Source: Treponema sp. (GTDB taxonomy: Bacteria > Spirochaetota > Spirochaetia > Treponematales > Breznakiellaceae). Taken from it: 8,480 nucleotides of DNA. Below, in pieces: positions 5,057-8,480 of the stretch. Location: positions 1 to 8,480 of the forward strand of contig JAITLF010000400.1 in the NCBI GenBank assembly GCA_031278025.1, written 5' to 3'. Position 1 is the first letter of the stretch; the number at the start of each line of letters is the position of its first letter. The position numbers and the translations under genes were made by a program. The notes beneath the pieces were generated by a model. It worked only from the letters and a program-made list of their open reading frames with translations. It was not told where the DNA came from and did not search any database.

Positions 5057-6898
5057 TTAGTAGAGGCTCTGCTCAAGCCGTTCCCGTTCCAGCCTGATGG
5101 TGAGATTCCCGCTGTCCAGGGTTTGGGCGTAGTTTAGAACCCTCAGGCTTTCCCGCTCCTGGCCGAGGGCGCGAAGGCAACGGGCTATGCCCAACTGTAT
5201 TTTCGCGGCATCCGTATTTTTCCGTACCAGGGCGGCAGCCCGTTCATAACTTTCCAGCGCCGCGGTGTAGGACCGCCGTGCCTCAAGGAGCCGTCCGAGA
5301 TTGGCGCTTGTTTCCCAGGAACCGCCGGCCCTTGCCCTGCTGCCGTCCTTGAGCAGCTCCGCCGCCGCGTCAAGCCGGCCCTCCCTGATATGCTCCAAAG
5401 CCCGCTGTAAGTTCAGCCAGGATCCGGTAAAGCCCTTCCGGTCCGCCGCCCGGAGCAGGGGCGGAATTTCATAGTACCGCCGCTGGAAGGCAAAGTAGTA
5501 CCCGGCCCATTGGTAGAGGGCTTCGGTTTCGGGATGGCGGTTTATGAGCAGCCAGGTTTCCGGAATCGTCCGGTCTATCGTCCAGACCTCCCGGCGCCGG
5601 CGGAGGAGTTCCAGGTCCGCCAGGGGTTCCGGCCCGATCATGACGGAGTCTTCCAGGATGACGACGGCCCGGGAAGCGGGGAGAAGCCGGGTATACCGGA
5701 TCATGCCGAAAAGATGTTCCCGGTCCAGGGCAAGAAGGCGCTCCAGCGCGGCGGCCTCTTCGTCCCGGTCTTTCGCGGCGGCGGCCAGGTTGTAGAGGCT
5801 GCGTATACGGATGTCCTGCCTGGCGGTACGGCTGCCTTCGGAAGGGGAGGGGAGTTCCGGGGGCGGGCCCGGAAGGTCCGGAGCGGACAAGACGGCCCAG
5901 ATGTTCCGGGCGGCGTCTTTTTGTCCGGCAAGGACCAGGGCGTCCGCCCGGCGGGATATGCCCCGGTCATCGCCGAACCGGGCAAAAAGGTCCGCCGCCC
6001 GTTGGGGATCGCCGAAATCGTAGAGCAGCTCCGCCCCAAACCGCAGGGCTTCCCCGGGGTTCCCGCTCCCTGCCGGCTGTTCCAGCAGCGGCGCAAGGCG
6101 TTCCAGGGCCGCCTGGGCGTCATTTTTAAGAACCGCGAGGATGGCGGCGTTCAGTATCAGGGATTCCCGTCCGCGCCGGCGTTCCGCCCCAGCCTGAAGA
6201 AGCGCCTCCCCGTTGGGAATGGCCACAGCCGTGCCGGGATCCGCCATGTCGCCTGAAAGGACATAGGCGCCCAGGGCAAGCGGCGCAAGGCGGGGGTCCC
6301 CGCTCATGGCTGCGGCATATCGTCTTACCTCATCGGCGATTACGCCGGAAAGGGGAGGGGAAACCCCGGCGCTCTCCCGCAGGGCGGCGCGGGTTACCGC
6401 TTCGGCAGCCACGGCAGCCAGGGGCCCGGAATAGGGGAAGGCGGCGGCGGCCCGGACCGCGGAAGACTTGTAGGCGGCCAGGGCGTCATCGCTTCCGGAC
6501 CAGGAGCGTCCCGCGCCGGAGCCTCCCGATCCGACCGCCCAGGCCCGCCGCCTTTTGAGGACCGAAAGGTGGGATTCCACCCCCAGGGCGGTTTTTTCAA
6601 GGTCGTCAAGAAGGCCCGTCAGTCTTTCCCCGTCCCCGGCGGTGGAATTCTCCACCGCCTGGTCATACTCCCGCAGTTTTCGGGAAAAAACGCCTTCTTC
6701 CGGGATGTTCCGGTACAGAAAGAAACTTTGGCCCGAATGCTTGACGAAGAAGGCCAAGGCCCCGCCGGTTGCCAGGGCGATAATGACGCCGGCAACCCAG
6801 GTTTTCCGCAGCAGCCTGTGTGCGGAAGACCGGGCAGGGGGCTGTTTAGTACGCCGCCGGGATTCTTTGCGTGTCCGCGTCTGGAAAGGAGAGGCCAT
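5057..6898 (-). CDS. Membrane-anchored TPR-repeat protein
   Basis: This 613-residue protein begins with a very basic cytoplasmic tail (residues 1-33, rich in Arg and Lys) and one membrane segment at about 34-52 (TWVAGVIIALATGGALAFFV); the rest should lie outside the cytoplasmic membrane. The long remainder is Ala/Leu/Arg-rich helical sequence. Clear tetratricopeptide-type repeats are visible near the C-terminus at about 528-563 and 564-597 (AAKIQLGIARCLRALGQ, then SLRVLNYAQTLD), with weaker ones before. TPR arrays are protein-interaction scaffolds; no enzymatic motif is seen. The ATG lies 9 bases after the nusB stop with only a weak GGGGCGGG site, suggesting translational coupling. Placement between a foldase/nusB pair and an anchored binding protein suggests an envelope assembly role, which is inference. 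A repeat array begins shortly after its stop. Confidence 0.8.
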   Translation of the reverse strand: MASPFQTRTRKESRRRTKQPPARSSAHRLLRKTWVAGVIIALATGGALAFFVKHSGQSFFLYRNIPEEGVFSRKLREYDQAVENSTAGDGERLTGLLDDLEKTALGVESHLSVLKRRRAWAVGSGGSGAGRSWSGSDDALAAYKSSAVRAAAAFPYSGPLAAVAAEAVTRAALRESAGVSPPLSGVIADEVRRYAAAMSGDPRLAPLALGAYVLSGDMADPGTAVAIPNGEALLQAGAERRRGRESLILNAAILAVLKNDAQAALERLAPLLEQPAGSGNPGEALRFGAELLYDFGDPQRAADLFARFGDDRGISRRADALVLAGQKDAARNIWAVLSAPDLPGPPPELPSPSEGSRTARQDIRIRSLYNLAAAAKDRDEEAAALERLLALDREHLFGMIRYTRLLPASRAVVILEDSVMIGPEPLADLELLRRRREVWTIDRTIPETWLLINRHPETEALYQWAGYYFAFQRRYYEIPPLLRAADRKGFTGSWLNLQRALEHIREGRLDAAAELLKDGSRARAGGSWETSANLGRLLEARRSYTAALESYERAAALVRKNTDAAKIQLGIARCLRALGQERESLRVLNYAQTLDSGNLTIRLERERLEQSLY

Positions 6899-6907
6899 AT
6901 CCCGCCC

Positions 6908-7363
6908 CTAGGTGTTGGAAACGCCGGCCCGTCCGTTCCGGAGTGTTTTGCGTATGCTGTCCAGAACGCCGTTTACAAACCGGAAGGAATCCTCGGTGCC
7001 ATATTCCTTGGAAATCCCTATGGCTTCGTCGATTACGATAGAAGGGGAAATATCATCCTGATACATGAGGGAGTAGGTACTCATTCTGAGTATGGCCAGA
7101 TCCACCCGGTTGAGCCGGGAAAAATCCCAGTTTTTAAGATGCGCCTTTATCATGGAGTCCACTTTTTTTCTGTTTTCGATAGTACCGGCTATGAGGAGCC
7201 GGGAAAAATCCACAATTCCCTGATCCAGCTTTTCCCGCTTATCTCCCAGCCAGGCAAAATCCAGCAGATTTTCGGGAATCCCGGCGGTTTGCTCCCCGCC
7301 GCACGCCTCCCAGGAATAAAGCGCCTGGATAGCAAGTATCCGGCCTTTTCTTCGGGACGCCAT
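6908..7363 (-). CDS. nusB: Transcription antitermination factor NusB
   Basis: The 151-residue protein matches NusB in length (family about 130-160) and layout. It opens with the basic RNA-binding region RRKGRILAIQALYSWE (residues 4-19). The C-terminal half has the strongest family signature: NWDFSRLNRVDLAILRMSTYSL, IVIDEAIGISKEYG and FRFVNGVLDSI. NusB binds boxA RNA together with NusE (ribosomal protein S10) and prevents premature termination in rRNA operons. The ATG lies 5 bases after the stop of the upstream foldase gene, and the stop is 9 bases before the TPR gene, so all three are probably co-transcribed. A GGTAGG site overlaps the upstream stop codon, which fits coupled translation. Confidence 0.95.
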   Translation of the reverse strand: MASRRKGRILAIQALYSWEACGGEQTAGIPENLLDFAWLGDKREKLDQGIVDFSRLLIAGTIENRKKVDSMIKAHLKNWDFSRLNRVDLAILRMSTYSLMYQDDISPSIVIDEAIGISKEYGTEDSFRFVNGVLDSIRKTLRNGRAGVSNT

Positions 7364-7368
7364 AGTAC

Positions 7369-8385
7369 CTACCAGTTCAGGTTGTTATCGTAAATTTTGA
7401 TAACCGCCGCCTGCTTCCGCAGTTCCTCAATCAATTCCTGACTTATCCGCACAAGGCTTTCTTGTTGCAGCCGCGTTCCAATGTACTGCCTGAGGGTCAT
7501 TTGACTGCCCGGCTGGGCTATGTCATCCAGATTGAGGGGTTTCATCTCGTAGGTTTCGGTTATTTTCATGATGAAAAAGCCCCGTGGCGTTTCAATCATC
7601 CGGGAGACTTCCCCCTGTTTCAGGTTGAACGCCGCTTCAAAGAGTTCCGTGCCTACCACCTGCTGGCCCTGGGGATTCCGTGGCAGGTACCCAAAGTCGC
7701 CGCCCTGATAGCCCGAATTCGGGGATTGGGCCTTGAGGGCCGTTTCATCGAATTTCGCCGGATTGGACCCAATTTCCCTGGCCAGCCGCTCCGCCAGCTC
7801 TTTCGCCTTGCTCCTGGCGGCGGCGTCGCTCCCAAGCGGAATCTGAATCATGGAAATCCGCACGGTTTCCGGCCTGATGAACTGGGCCTTGTTGAGGTTG
7901 TAGGTGTTGAGGATTTCCACCTCCGTGGCGGGCTGAGGGGGCTTCTTGGTCATAATGTACTTTTCGATTGTAGCCTGGTTGCGGTATTGCTGTTTGTAGG
8001 CGTTCATCTCCAATCCGGTCTGCTTCCGTATTTCTACCGCTAATTCCGCGTCCGAAAGCTGACGCCCGTAGGTCTGAAGCGCGCCGGCCCGTATCGCCTG
8101 GGTTACTTCATTCTCCGTTACCGTAAGCCGGTCCCGTTCCGCCGCCTGGAGCACCAGCTTTTGGTTGATGAGTTCGTTCAGCACCTGTTTGCGTTCATCC
8201 ACCGTTAATTTCCTTCGGTATTGGGCTTCCAGTTGATCCACCAGAGGTTTGAGCTGACTAACCGGAATAGGCTCGGTCCGGGTCAACTGTATCTCCGCGG
8301 CGGGCTGTAAATTAAGTTGAGCGGAAGCAAAAACCCAGGGGAAGATACCGAGATACGCCAAAATAAAAAACCGCTTCATATTCAT
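7369..8385 (-). CDS. Exported SurA/PrsA-like peptidyl-prolyl isomerase/chaperone
   Basis: This 338-residue protein has a Sec signal peptide (MNMKRFF, hydrophobic core, likely cleavage after FASA at residue 22). A helical SurA_N-type chaperone region at about 40-145 includes VDERKQVLNELINQKLVLQAA. A parvulin rotamase domain follows at about 172-277, with GGDFGYLPR (228-236), FEAAFNLKQGEVS (249-261) and TPRGFFIMKI (266-275). Such proteins help outer-membrane or secreted proteins fold in the periplasm. Two histidines usual in active parvulins appear to be Met179 and Phe271, so it may act mainly as a chaperone. From memory, treponemes have a similar protein (Tpn39b) encoded next to nusB. The ATG at 8385 is preceded by GAGGAA (8391-8396) at 5 bases; a second ATG at 8379 is a less likely start. 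It leads the nusB/TPR operon. Confidence 0.9.
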   Translation of the reverse strand: MNMKRFFILAYLGIFPWVFASAQLNLQPAAEIQLTRTEPIPVSQLKPLVDQLEAQYRRKLTVDERKQVLNELINQKLVLQAAERDRLTVTENEVTQAIRAGALQTYGRQLSDAELAVEIRKQTGLEMNAYKQQYRNQATIEKYIMTKKPPQPATEVEILNTYNLNKAQFIRPETVRISMIQIPLGSDAAARSKAKELAERLAREIGSNPAKFDETALKAQSPNSGYQGGDFGYLPRNPQGQQVVGTELFEAAFNLKQGEVSRMIETPRGFFIMKITETYEMKPLNLDDIAQPGSQMTLRQYIGTRLQQESLVRISQELIEELRKQAAVIKIYDNNLNW

Positions 8386-8401
8386 ATGATTTCCTCGAAT
8401 T

Positions 8402-8430
8402 ATTTTACGCTATCGGAGTGCGTTTGGCTA
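8402..8430 (-). promoter_or_regulatory. Possible promoter ahead of the foldase-nusB-TPR operon
   Basis: TAGCCA (8430-8425) and TAAAAT (8407-8402) are separated by 17 bases on the minus strand, matching 4 and 5 of 6 consensus positions. The predicted start near 8395 would fall inside the GAGGAA ribosome binding site and leave a leader of about 10 bases, which counts against it. The operon may instead be read from further upstream. Confidence 0.25.
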
Positions 8431-8439
8431 TTCCCCTTA

Positions 8440-8468
8440 GCGCCCGTTGCCAGGGCGGGCGCATTTTT
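8440..8468 (+). terminator. Terminator-like hairpin with T-run on the plus strand
   Basis: GCGCCCG (8440-8446) pairs with CGGGCGC (8456-8462) around a nine-base loop, and ATTTTT follows directly. This is the shape of a rho-independent terminator on the plus strand, but no plus-strand gene ends nearby in this window. On the minus strand the hairpin lacks a trailing T-run. It may stop antisense transcription or end a small RNA, or it may just be a stem upstream of the foldase gene. Confidence 0.4.
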
Positions 8469-8480
8469 AAGAAATCCGGG

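Noticed and set aside
5510..6256. 248-codon plus-strand reading frame
   Set aside because: Antisense to the TPR protein, with no family resemblance and no ribosome binding site.
6569..7393. 274-codon plus-strand reading frame
   Set aside because: It runs antisense across parts of the TPR gene and nusB; spanning two real genes marks it as a shadow.

Overview
The window looks like chromosomal DNA from a GC-rich spirochaete, most likely a Treponema-type organism. This is a judgement from gene content: an SurA/PrsA-like foldase, nusB and a membrane-anchored TPR protein in one run (from memory, T. pallidum also has a foldase lipoprotein gene next to nusB), relaxed lipoprotein signals, and a molybdopterin-binding protein of a type common in anaerobes. 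No rRNA, tRNA, transposase, phage or CRISPR component is visible.

Layout. Positions 1-1535 (minus strand) hold nearly all of a family 5 (oligopeptide/dipeptide-type) ABC transporter substrate-binding lipoprotein, cut by the window edge near its C-terminus and preceded by a good sigma70-type promoter. A divergent intergenic region (1536-1905) separates it from a plus-strand molybdopterin-binding (MoCF/MoeA-like) protein at 1906-2940 that ends in a four-cysteine tail. That gene converges on a minus-strand block that fills the rest of the window. In transcription order the block is a peptidyl-prolyl isomerase/chaperone (8385-7369), nusB (7363-6908), a TPR protein with one membrane segment (6898-5057), a 721-base gap, and a membrane-anchored family 1 substrate-binding protein (4335-3004). 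The first three genes are 5 and 9 bases apart and almost certainly form an operon. The last may be read with them or from its own promoter in the gap.

The unusual element is the gap at 4336-5056. It holds a minisatellite of about sixteen 21- or 22-bp units with a constant GTTCCA start and three interchangeable cores, two of which are inverted versions of each other. Degenerate repeats in the same 21-base register flank it. Because 21 is a multiple of 3, one minus-strand frame stays open through the array into the downstream gene. The best start for that gene is nevertheless a GTG at 4335 with a clear ribosome binding site. The 22-bp units carry ATG codons and shift the frame, so copy-number change could alter what is fused to the downstream protein. 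This is the best candidate for something undescribed here.

Functionally, the minus-strand block mixes envelope biogenesis (foldase, TPR scaffold, anchored solute-binding protein) with transcription antitermination (NusB). The other two genes concern peptide uptake and molybdenum cofactor handling, and show no direct link to the block.
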